A stretch of 64,000 bases of DNA, taken from positions 45,875,351-45,939,350 of the forward strand of contig CP141140.1 of assembly GCA_035235625.1 (NCBI GenBank), written 5' to 3'. The notes below the pieces were generated by a model, which was given only the letters and a program-made list of their open reading frames with translations, had not been told where the DNA came from and ran no database searches. Origin of the DNA: Saururus chinensis (taxonomy: Eukaryota > Streptophyta > Magnoliopsida > Piperales > Saururaceae). Below, in pieces: positions 47,574-58,376 of the stretch (positions are counted from its first letter, which is position 1; every line of letters begins with the position of its first letter). Made by a program: the position numbers and the translations under genes.

Positions 47574-48160
47574 TTATATCGTTACTGCTGCAATGTTGTA
47601 GCAATATAGCTAATAAGGTATAACATTATCACTCTAATGATGTAGCATTATTGCTGCAACAATGTATGAATATTACTGTAATATTGTATCAATATCGCTA
47701 CAACGATGTAACATTATCACTACAACATTGCATCGTTATTACTACAATGTTGTTACAATATTTTTACAATGATGTAGCATTATCGCTACAATGACATAGC
47801 AATATCGCTACAACAATGTAGCAATATCGTTACAACAATGTAGCATTATCGCTACAACGATGTATCATTATTGCTACAACGTCGTTGTAATATTGTTACA
47901 ATGATATAGCATTATCGCTATAACAACATAGTAATATCGCTACAATGACTTAACAATATCTTTACAACGACATAACAATATTGCTACAACGATGTAGCAA
48001 TATTATTACAACATTGTAACATTATTGCTACAACGATGTAGCATTATCGCTACAACAATGTAGCATTATCACTACAATGATGTAGCATTATCGCTACCAC
48101 GATGTATCGTTATTGCTACATGGGGCCAATACAACTGTGTATCGTTATTGCTATGTGTCC
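47574..48160. repeat. 22-bp hairpin minisatellite, about 26 copies
   Basis: The unit is close to CGCTACAACGATGTAGCATT plus AT. GCTAC and GTAGC within each unit are inverted, so every unit can fold on itself. Copies vary at the central AACGAT/AACAAT and in the tail, and the array grows more uniform to the right. It has no separate spacers, so it is not CRISPR-like. Confidence 0.9.
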
Positions 48161-48360
48161 CTGTCGTTTAATTTTTTTAAATATAATAAATAATAAATTA
48201 ATAACGTGTCGATATGTATCTATCATATTGATAAAGTACAAGCCAATACAGCTGATACACATCGATTTTTACATACGTATCATACCATATTGGTCTCAAC
48301 CGATATAGGTAAGTACGGCGGATAGGCACTCGTATCGGCCGATATGAACTTCCATTGGCC
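48161..48360. repeat. GATA/TATC-rich degenerate repeat
   Basis: Many short GATAC, CGATAT and TATCGGCCGATA words (for example TCGTATCGGCCGATATGA at 48331). It looks like an old dispersed repeat; family not recognised. Confidence 0.35.
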
Positions 48361-48544
48361 CATCAAGGCATAAAAGACTATTTAAGGAGGAGCATAAGGA
48401 CTCTTGTACTTCTACAATCAATCTAGCGTACTAAAAATCTTTTTTAGTGTGATCTTAAGCCGTTCGATATGGCTCAAAGCAGAATACAATGGGTCGGGCA
48501 TATTCTTCGTGTTGCACACTAACCATGTACAATGCCTAAACTAA

Positions 48545-48826
48545 GGTTATATTTGCAATTTTTTCATAAATTCAACGATTCCATAAAATACATAAATTCC
48601 TTACCCAAACATGATTCTATGAAAATAATTACATTCAAAGGGTATATTTGTCAATTTACCTAAAAATTCTAAAGATTTTGACTTTAAACACGATTCGGTA
48701 TCCAAATGTGATTCCATCTAAAAAATTCTATACCCAAACTAAATTCGGTTTCTATATTGAATCGAATTAATTAATTCTAAAAAATTCTAATTCACTAGTT
48801 AATTAATTCCACACCTAAACAGCCCC
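48545..48826. mobile_element. Possible Harbinger/Tourist-like MITE
   Basis: 282 bp flanked by TAA on both sides (48542-48544 and 48827-48829). The right end reads AACAGCCCC, the reverse of the GGGGCTGTT end usual in PIF/Harbinger MITEs, and the interior holds ACCCAAAC and AATTCTA words. The left end, GGTTATATTTGC, matches only weakly. Confidence 0.4.
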
Positions 48827-48829
48827 TAA

Positions 48830-49733
48830 CACAGTGGTCAAGTTGGTTTTCTGCCTTTCCGGTCGATGATGCCTTTGTCTGCAAACTTGGCTCATGCAAG
48901 TTTTTCCTTAAAGTAATATCCACATAAAAAAAAAATTAGAAAATAAAATTAACTAAAACCAATCTATTTGTTTTCAATATAAATGAATAATTTTGATATT
49001 AAAAGAGGCTGTGACTAATATTAGGAAAATCAGCCAAAACTTTCATCCCTCTTATGTGCTATTTTAACAATTATGTGTAGAATATGCCATCAGTTCGCCC
49101 ACTGTGCCTGCTACATAATTACTGGAGCTCGCTTTTGCTTTTGCTTTTTCTCGCTTAGTTTCCATTTAATTTAGGCAATACATTTCTAAACATTCCATAA
49201 ATATTTGGTTCAAGCTTGTACCAAGTATGCAAAGAAAATTTTTTTTTCTTATGATAATTGAAAAGAAGAGTAAAGTTTTTATAGCACAAGTTTTGTGATT
49301 AATACTTCCCCGAACTCAAAATAAGTATTATACTAATTTTTTTAAAAAAAAATAAAAAAATTAAATAGAACACACAGACAAATTTACATATTACCGAAAC
49401 AAAATGACATATTTCCATATGCTTGGATTTTTTGACCTCTATTACATAATACCAGCTTTTAAAGGAGATCAGGTAAAAGCAGGTTTAGGGAGGACATTTG
49501 TGGTATTAGATATAGATATGAGGGTATTTTTGTCTAAATATTAGGTAAAAGTAGGTCATATATAATAAAGTCCAAAAACAGGTGATGTGAAATTCTACAA
49601 TCTTCCTCTTAGTAATATGTAATTTGCCAATTAAAATAAGTGTTCTATTTATTTTTTAAAATAAATTAAATTTAATTTATTTGTGATATGTAATTATACA
49701 ATCTTCATCCAAGTAATATGTACATTACCAATT
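48830..49733. other. AT-rich intergenic, nothing recognised
   Basis: Contains a partial copy (about 49610-49690) of the next hairpin element (CCAATTAAAATAAGTGTTCT). No gene. Confidence 0.5.
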
Positions 49734-49842
49734 AAAATAAGTGCTCTATTTATTTTGTAAGTGTTCTATTTATTTTTTAAAATAAATTAATTTTAATTTA
49801 TTTTAAAATTTTAAATAAAACACTTATTTTGAAACGGATGAA
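49734..49842. mobile_element. Stowaway-like hairpin MITE
   Basis: AAAATAAGTGCTCTATTTAT on the left and AAATAAAACACTTATTTTGA on the right are inverted. The end ACTTATTTTGAAACGGATGA is the reverse of the CCGTTTCAAAATAAGTG end common to Stowaway MITEs. Confidence 0.5.
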
Positions 49843-50124
49843 CTTATGGAGTTGCCCTATTATGTACTATGTCTATAGCTCTGTGTGAGCTGCTCACATA
49901 ATTGGTCGAGCTGGTTACAGAATTGGTCGAGCTGATATTTTCTGTCCTTAAATATATTTTTTTGCAATATTGGACCTTGGAAATTTTCATTATTCACTTT
50001 ATTTTCCTGCAACAATAACGAGCTCCCTGCATACGCAAGCATCCTTGTCTTTTGCATTCATTGTCATTGTATTAGTACTTATCACTTTATCTCTTTATCT
50101 CCTCTACAGTGGTCTCCCTGCATC

Positions 50125-50132
50125 TATAAATA
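50125..50132 (+). promoter_or_regulatory. TATA box of the GRP paralogue
   Basis: TATAAATA, 68 bases before the first of two adjacent ATGs; same setting as in copy A. Confidence 0.7.
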
Positions 50133-50196
50133 GGTGCACAGGGTGTAGCACTTCTTTCAACCTTCCTTTACATACTCCTAGTCATTACTGAGTGGA

Positions 50197-50811
50197 ATGA
50201 TGGCTTCAAAGACTGTTCTTGCTTTCGGTCTTCTCCTGGCAGTTCTTCTTGCCATTTCATCTGAAGTGGCTGCTAGAGACCTTTTTGAGACTTCGGCAAA
50301 AGGTGAAAGAACTTATATAATGGTATTTTTATACCTATTAACTGCTACTTTTAGCTACTAATCACCTTTGGACCTGATGTCTAACATCTATACCAACAAC
50401 AAACAGATTTATAGTCAAGATAGACAGGATGTCCTGTGTTACCCCTTGCCCTTGATAGATGAGCCTTGTACATACCTGATGGAATTGGAAACAGATACGG
50501 TGCTCTAAGAGCCCTGTCTTTTTAGTCAAGTGACTCGGATTAACTATAATAGATAAGTTACTTATTGTGTAGCATTTTCTGGTGCAGGTGAAACATCAGT
50601 TGAGGATAGCTACCGTGGAGGATATGGCAGTGGGTATGGTGGTGGTCGCGGATAAGGTGGTGGACATGGTGGACACGGTGGAGGTGGATATGGTGGTGGA
50701 CATGGAGGACACGGTTGCCGGTGCTGTGGCTACTACCATGGTCGCTGCAGGTGCTGCTCTGCTGCAGAGGAGGCAGCTCTAGTGGCTGCTGAGAACAAGC
50801 CTCAAAACTAG
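50197..50811 (+). pseudogene. Glycine-rich protein paralogue with a premature stop
   Basis: Exon 1 (50200-50302, or from the adjacent ATG at 50197) and exon 2 (50588-50811) keep the phase-1 GT-AG splice sites and the signal peptide (MASKTVLAFGLLLAVLLAIS). Three residues of the linker are lost (SAEEFK against SAK). In exon 2 a TAA at 50653-50655 falls inside the Gly-rich part (GGGRG then stop) where Tyr would be expected. The frame beyond it is intact to the TAG at 50809 and still encodes a longer Gly/His repeat and CRCCGYYHGRCRCC. One nonsense change thus removes the Cys-rich end. If expressed, the product would be a short secreted Gly-rich peptide of about 56 residues. Confidence 0.85.
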
Positions 50812-51285
50812 AGACCACGGCTTCCTTATGCGCCACATATGTAATTACATAGTGCGGCTTAAGTTACCCGTGTATGAATAATGCGTGAATGTGACTAGCT
50901 TGCTGCTTCACCAATGTCCCCTAAAATAATGTAATCAGCCACTTTGTATGGAACGTATTGCATGGCTACTAGACAGTAGTCGGCTTTACTTCAGTTTGCT
51001 ATGAACTGGTATAAAATATTTACGTTTCTTGTGCATCGATCGTGCCACTGAACTTACTAGCTTTTATTTTTCAATTCTGGCCGGTCATTCTTTTGTTGTA
51101 CTGTCAAGATCTTCCATGAAATATTTCTCCACAGAAATCTTTTCCTAATTCAAATTTTAGCTGTAGTTGCCCATCCAACGCGTACAATCATTCAGGGAGA
51201 AGTACCAATAAAAAAAGTTTTGGCATAATTCACATCTCCCCTTGTTGTTTCCCTCTATCAGTCATATATGTTCTTTCAAGTTATA

Positions 51286-51360
51286 CTCCTTTCGTCCTAT
51301 ATTAATAGCTCACTTATTTTAAAAAACCAAATGGAGCTATTAATGTAGGACAGTATAAGG
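51286..51360. mobile_element. Small hairpin (Stowaway-like) element, copy B
   Basis: CCTTTCGTCCTATATTAATA...AGCTATTAATGTAGGACAG, an inverted repeat with the ATTAATAGCT/AGCTATTAAT core perfect. Shared with 5585-5663. Confidence 0.5.
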
Positions 51361-52638
51361 TAATACAAATAAATTAGATGGAAGTTCCTAAGGTTGTGAT
51401 TCTACGCACTAGTTTCAGGAAGTGAATTATTGTCCAACATGTGCATTAATTCACCATTAAACCTTATACCCTTAACTAAATGCGATGCTATTTCTGTTTC
51501 TTATGTCTTTGTCAATTATCTCTATATTCCTACTGAAAGTTTTAGCTAGCGAATATATTGTCATTTTGGGAGCTAGGCAGGGGATATTCCTAGCCATCAA
51601 TTTTATCATAATTTTGGTTTATCCCGCCTGTATCCATGCTTAATTTTAGATTTATTTTTAATAAAAAAAATTATATCTATCTAACATATATATTTTTAAT
51701 ATATTGGATTGCATGTTTGTAGTTTGACTCAATAAAAGCTTTTTACGGGCTAAGTAGAAATTTATTTTTATCTCTCATAAAAGCAAAGAAAGTTATTCTT
51801 ATCATTACTATTTTGCACCCTCAAGAATCACAAGTTGCGAACTCTCCCTAATGTAAATTATTTTCAAAAAAATTGTGTATGGATCTAGCTTTATTTTAGT
51901 AAACTTATTGTTCTTTATTTCAAATTTATGCAAACATCACTTAATTATGGCTATGCACCATTGGCATGACCATGCACACTTAAATTAAAATAATGGCGCC
52001 GCCATTGCTATCATATAAGTCAAAACAACCCCCATATTTTTAGGAATTTTGGTACTATTATTTCAAATTAACCAAAAAAACCTTAATGTTCACCCTTTCA
52101 TCTAGGTTTAGTTTTCTGAATTAGATAAGGGCTTACCCCTCCTTTCAAGTTGAGTTTAATGCTAAAAAAATCACCTTTCTTTGCCCACGACTACCCTAAT
52201 GATGCAATGCGAGTGGACCTATAGTACATGGAGACAAGGGACTCGGTGCATGGCATTCGCCACACCCATAGGTGATCGATGGGAGATGCAATTGATCATT
52301 TGCATCTAGTAACATTCTGGTAGGATTAGCAATCCATCAACTCTTGTAAGTGGTCAATTGGATTGTTGCATGCTGTCACGACTCAATGCTCTAGATATTT
52401 CAGAAAATACAATAAAATAATTTTATTAAAATTATTATAGATAAAACTTTAACTTATGTGTAACTATAGTAGTGAGTGGAAGGCACAAGATCACTTAGTA
52501 GTGAGAAATCTTTGCACCCATCTTCTACCAAATCTTGGCATTCATGTGCATACAAAATACGTGTAGTGGAAAATCACCTATGAGCTAATACTCAGTAGGC
52601 TATCCTACATCTATACTAGATCATGATATACATGCACC

Positions 52639-52986
52639 GTGTATGTATCCTAGATCGGTAAAGTCTTGGTTTATAGTGTATTGAGTTGGTTTTTTAGAAT
52701 TACCATGGTTTTTTACAAAGTGTTAGGGATTTTCACATAAATTGTTGTGTTTGTGTGTGACTTGAATGATGGTTGATTGAAAGACTCATCATGAGAGTAC
52801 ATTTTAAGAGAATATTTACTTGTTTCCACTTAATAAAAAATTATGTGAAAGAGGCTAGACCTCTTAATTCATATTGTCGAAGTACTAGTTTTAAGAGAAA
52901 TCAAGTAATCCGCTAGGTTAATTAGATGGAGATTAAACTCGCACTAGTAAAACCTATATTTTCTTTATCGACCCACTTGCTCGACC
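52639..52986. other. Copia-like LTR scrap
   Basis: AGGGATTTTCACATAAATTG plus TGTGTTTGTGTGTGACTTGAA resembles 8525-8590, so a piece of the same LTR type probably sits beside copy B. No gene. Confidence 0.35.
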
Positions 52987-53416
52987 TAGGGGTGGCCAAA
53001 GTGCATGCCACCCATTGGCAGCCCATAGGCCAGTATCCTCGGGCCGGACTTCGAGCCGGCCTGGCGTAGCCGATCCAGCAACGGTTGCGTGTCGGGCCAT
53101 CCTTTAGGTTGTGGCTTGTGGGGAGCGAAGGCTTGCCCATAGGCTTGGCTAGAGGGCAGTGCCTCTCTGGGCCACGACCACCCTACCCTATAGCCAGGAG
53201 AGCACCTTACCCCTATGATGGCAACCATGGCTAGTGCCTTTTTTTTTAAAAAAAAAAAGATGGGGGCCGGGGTGGAGCTGGCATGGCAACCCAACTTTCA
53301 ACCGGTAGTCCCCGTTAAGGGGCCGCAGGCTGGGTTGCATTCCCCCCAGTGGCTCGGGTTCATCCAGGCTAGAAAAGTGAGGGAGCTATAACAGGCCCGG
53401 GCCGTTGCCACCCCTA
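52987..53416. mobile_element. hAT-like non-autonomous element (MITE), 430 bp
   Basis: Terminal inverted repeats TAGGGGTGGC / GCCACCCCTA end a GC-rich 430-bp segment in AT-rich surroundings. The 8 bases on each side, GCTCGACC and GCTAGACT, match at 6 of 8, as expected for a worn hAT target duplication. The TAGGGGTGGCAA end followed by GGGCCGG-type text is a common plant hAT-MITE form. Overlapping frames inside (52922-53294, minus) are not genes. Confidence 0.75.
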
Positions 53417-54480
53417 GCTAGACTCCATTTGCATAAAGTGATTCAAATCATTAAAAATTTAAATTTAAGCCCATGCCTTTTTAAATTTGGTGGCCTTTTC
53501 TTTTCTTTGTTTTTCATTTTTTTTGGGGTGTTTCTTTTTTTGAATCTCCTTAACTTGTATCATTCTTTCCTTTCCTTATGTGCCCTTTTTCTTTTTAGCT
53601 ATTTAGTGAATGAAAGCTTTCGTACTAGATAGGTTATCCCATGTAGGTAGTCTTCTCCATTATCTTTTTTAGTACAATTTTTCTATAAAATTTCAAGTTT
53701 TTCACAAGAAAATATAGAGTAAAGAAAATTCCTATAAATATTATTTCCTAGACTATTCTAAAATCTTAACTTGTAAGATTTCAAATACCAAAGATTTCTC
53801 AATTGAATTTTATTCTTGAAATTGACTTGAGTGTAACATGATGTGTGTAAAATTTTCGAAAATAGATAGCTACAACATCATGATTAATAAAATCAACTTG
53901 CTTTCTGCTCCCCCTGGCCCATTACTCTATGTTTTTTTGCTTTATTATGACTTAAAAAACATTGAAAGTTGAGTGGAATATCCAAAAACAACAAAAATAA
54001 AGTATACTCAAATTAGAACTCTTACTATCTTCTTTGTGGTTTTTGGCTTCTCTATTTTCTTTTTTTCCCACATAAGCACCTAAAGGAGAATCAATTTACG
54101 AGAGAGAACAACTAGTAACAAATCAATATAAATAGGAGGGATATCAATCAGAAAATAGTCCTTAGCTACCATTTGTGAGTTTAATACCTTTCAAATTTTG
54201 AGGGGAACCACAATGACTCTAGGCCAATGCCATACAATAGAAAGTTGCAAGATGTGGTGAAAGAACATTTATCTTGAACCGGTATACCTTCAAATTTATT
54301 TATTATTTACTGGCCATCATGTGGTTTAAGCCATTTTTGATTGATTTCAAGGTTTTTTGAAATAAAGGTGGTTTCCAAAGTTTTTAATCAAAACCAACTT
54401 TACATTTATGAGTTTTAAGTGAATTTAAGTTAATTGTGACTTTTGGCAATTTTTAGTATTTTATTAATTTTTCTAAAAAA
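53417..54480. other. AT-rich intergenic, nothing recognised
   Basis: No coding pattern. It may belong to the start of the following LTR, whose left end I could not fix. Confidence 0.4.
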
Positions 54481-57400
54481 TAGGGTTTAACACCCCCTGT
54501 GGGCCCCACGGTCGAATTTGGGGATTTTGGTCCAAAACATCCTTAACATAAAAACAAGTCATTAGAAAAATTTTTAGAATTTTTCTGGACTTAATTAGGG
54601 TTTAAATAGCGAAGTTACCTATATTTAGTTATAAATTCTATTACACCCTCATTTTTTATTAGGTCTAACCCCTTCCTTACTATAAAAGGAAAGAGATGAT
54701 CCTGGGAATCAAGAGGCCTAATCCCCATTTGCTCAAAGTGGAAGATGATTTGAGGTGAAATTTTCCTAATCTTTCCTTAATCATTAAGGTTTTCCATAAA
54801 CTTCTTCTAATCTCATCTTTCTCCATTTGTTAATCTCGCTTTCAAGTCATTAAGTCACTGATTTGCATCTTTGCTTCAAACCCTAGTTTTTAAAATCTCG
54901 TTTTTGAGTCCCTAGAGCTCTAGAATTAAGATTTTTCCAATGATTTTCAAGTTCTTAATCGGACTAGGTGGGTATTAACAAAAAATCACATTTTTGGGTA
55001 GGTTTTGGAGGAGATTAAGGAGCTAATCCGACCCAAAAAAGGTGAAAGGTAATGGGTTTAATCCTCAAGCTTGCTGTGTTTCAAATCTTGGTTTTTGATG
55101 TGTTTTCTTGAATGGATTCCATGTTTAGTGCTCTAATGGTGGATTAGTAAAAGCTTAATCTTTTGTATTAATTTCTTAGGGCTTTGATTAGAAATGGGTA
55201 GATGTAGTGTTCTGGAAGGTTTAATTAAATTTTTATGATGTTTGAGGCTTTGAATAGAGGTTTTAAGTTTGATTGATGGTGTCTCGGTTTTGTTTTCAAA
55301 ATGGAGAAGACGAACCAGATCTGCCGTTACGGCGATCAATTGCCCTCATAGGCCGATCAATCGACTACACAACAGATTTTAGGCATTTTATTTCCTATGC
55401 TTATTTCGGTATGTTTACTCCCAAAGGTTGTTTCTAATATTCATGTGGAGTGTTTTGAGTTAGGATAAGCTATTGGAAAGGTATGCTATTTATGTTGGAA
55501 ATTATGGAGCATGTTTAAGTATTATATGGAAGTACAAGTTGATGGTTAGACATGTTAGTACAATTTATCTTGAATCTATGGTAGATGATTTTCTTATGTT
55601 TAAGTATGTTTTCAGCAAGGTTATTGTATAACAATGATCTAATGTGCCTTTTTATCGTATGAATAAATTGTGGGTGAATGGTGATATTATGTTCTAGTTT
55701 TATGTGTGGATTAAATATGCTTGTAGGAGTTGAGCATGAGACTTCACCCGATTGAAATGGTGGTTTTGAATGGATTTCCCATTATTTCAGTTTAAAACTA
55801 TTTTTAGATTTTATCAAAGCATGTGTGTATTGCCTTGTGAGATATTGTTAAAGCATGGTCATGTGCTTAGGAATGTATGAACACAAACATGTGGAGAATT
55901 TATTATAAAATCATGGTTATTTATTACTCTTATATAATACATGTGGGGACTAGTGGGAGCACATTCCATGTGTTGGAATTCACATAGAGATTTCTCATGT
56001 ATGTATCCTATTGCATGCATCATGCAATGAACTTCATGAATGGGAATTTATCAATGATTAGCCATGGTTGATCGATTGTATGCAATGATGTGAGATTGCA
56101 TGCTGGATTAATTGATCGTTGGCTTAATCAGAACTTGGTTGGTGCAAAAAGACATGATTTCGATTTGAGTTCCTATCTTGAACATGTATCCTCCCCGGGT
56201 TGAGTCAACTTGAGTTATGTGGGAACGAGTTGTGTACTTGTCTTGCAGTTGAGATTGCTTGAGATAGTCATCAGGACCCTGAGAATCCAAAGTGGTATGC
56301 CTTTGTGCACCAGCTACCATGTGTTCTAGGTTTCCTGTGTGGAATTCAGACTCTTTCCACTGCAGAAGATGTTCCAGGGCAAACACACCTGCGTTAGGTT
56401 CTCTGTGTGAGATTCAGACATTCTTTGGCCAGGATTGTCTAGGGTGAGCAGACTTAGGGGTTGACTACCACAACACTTTCTATTTCCTGTGTGGAATTCA
56501 GACCATATCCCTCCTGTGTGGCCTTGACTATGTCCTACCTGTGTGGCAATGATTGTATTTACTCCTTGATGGAGGCATTCACAATTCGTTGATGATGCAT
56601 GTGCATGAGATTATATTATGTTGAGGATTGTACAGGTTGTGTAGGGATGATGTGACACACGTGGATATGATTTATTATGCATGATTGTGTATCATGTGTT
56701 TGACACATTTGTCGTGCAGGGTGAATGAACTATGGAATAGTATATGTGATATGAATGCATAAAAAAAAAGTGTTTAAGAGACACTTCTCATGCAGATTAT
56801 GTGTGATATTATGCTTGATTGTGATTGAATAAGGATAACTACTTATGCAGGATGGATGCTAAGTCATAATATGATCATTTGTGCCCTAATTTGATATCTG
56901 TGTTATATGTATGTTAGATCTTTTACTTATGGATAAGCAGGGGTTTAGTAAGGGGACGATCAGAAAAGGGTATACCATAACATTTAAGGATTTGAATTTC
57001 CATGATGTTGTGACATGATGATTTTCTAATTTATTTTACTGCTTTCAAACAATTACTGAGTTTTGTACTTAACCCTCTTTTGTGAATTGTTTTGGGGCTG
57101 CACGGTGAGACGTGTAAACATGCAGGACACCTTATATTATGGACTACATGGGAACTCGTGGGATTAGCCTTCGTGGCATTCGAATGATGTTTTACTTTTT
57201 GTTCTTTTCGTTCTTGATACCAGAGAACACTATATGGTGGATTATGTATTATGCTCATGTTTATTTGTGTTCCTAGACTTGTCTAAACTCTCCTGATTTG
57301 ACCATGTGTAGGCTCTAGAGTTGACTATTATGTGGGTTTATGTGAGGATTATGATACTTTATTATCCTCTTCTTTATCCTTATTTCTCTTGCTCAAAGGA

Positions 57401-57493
57401 CATGAGGTGCTCCACTCCGTTAGTTGAATCACCCGTTGGAGGGGCTAAGTCTACCCCAATACATTAATCCATAATTTTCTGTCATCCCCGTGC
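54481..57493 (+). mobile_element. Tekay-like LTR, left part
   Basis: A TATA box (TATAAAAG, 54681-54688) is followed by CCTAATCCCCATTTGC and leader-like text, GATCAATTG/GATCAATCG motifs (55330-55365), CCTGTGTGGAATTCAGA repeats (56335-56560) and a TTACTGAGTTTTGTACTTAA stretch near 57055. The last of these also occurs in the A2 LTR and, reversed, in the 13322-16551 LTR. It appears to continue after the inserted element at 61580-61631. Confidence 0.45.
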
Positions 57494-58363
57494 TGTCACA
57501 GGGACACCCAGGGAACGCCCGCCATGTGGCACTCACAAGACAAAACAACCAAGCGAGTAATCCTATCTTCATCAAGGTCATGACCTTGTGCCATTCGACC
57601 AAGCGTCCAGCCTGCGAAGCCAAGCAACGAACCCGTCCCAATGCAGATGAGCAGACGTGCTGTGACTTGTTCCCAAGCGAGCTGGCCGGAGAGGGACACC
57701 TCCTTACAATGCACGGATACAACTTAGGCAACTTGGACATCCAAACAATCCATCACAGCCAAGTGCATCCAAGGGCCTTTGTATCCAACACGGCCATAAG
57801 GCCAGACGGCCGCCCAACGAGTCGGAGAGCCCCATCCCCCTACTAGATGGGCTCTTGGCATGATAGCTAGCAAGGCAACAAGCTTTTGTTGCCATATGGA
57901 CAACCTGTTGCAAGGCTAGGCATCATACCAATAGCTTTGTCAATTCAACTCACCATGTCCGTCCCTATATAGCATAAGAGATTTCTTGCATTTCTCTGGA
58001 GTGGCAGCCAGAGTGGCCGTATGGGCATGGTATCTTGGAATTTTACCAAACTGCCCGAGAACACTCCTAAGGACCCTCTAACACTATACAGGGAGGAGGG
58101 GACATCTTAAGAATCCAAATATGTGCTAGTTGGCTATGTGTCCCAACATAGCCAACTATGTGTGCGCATCATTGCGTGCTTTTTGCGCAACGTTGCGCAC
58201 ATATGTTGTGCAATGTTGTTGGCCTTCCCTGCAACGCCTACACACATGATATGCAACACTAAGGGCAGTTCCCAAAATGCATGCACACATTATATACAAC
58301 ATTTTCCCACATGTGTGCGCCCCAGCACGTGTCACGGATAGTCCACTCAGCTACCTCGTGACA
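57494..58363 (-). repeat. LARD-like 3' LTR
   Basis: 870 bp. Relative to the other LTR it has an extra ~20 bases around GCACGGATACAACTTAGGCA. A TATATAG element near 57966 may be part of the promoter. Confidence 0.9.
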
Positions 58364-58376
58364 CTCTCCCCCACTT
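58364..58376 (-). other. Polypurine tract of the LARD-like element
   Basis: The minus strand reads AAGTGGGGGAGAG immediately before the LTR start TGTCACG. Confidence 0.85.

Larger units (their letters stand above)
49907..52638 (+). repeat. Segmental duplication, copy B
   Basis: Collinear with 4195-6952. Copy B has an extra 30 or so bases in the glycine-coding part, lacks about 80 bp in the 3' flank, and gained a stretch near 52215-52260. Confidence 0.85.

Noticed and set aside
47574-48160. 22-bp repeats as a CRISPR array or tRNA-like cluster
   Set aside because: No spacers and no cloverleaf; a tandem minisatellite.
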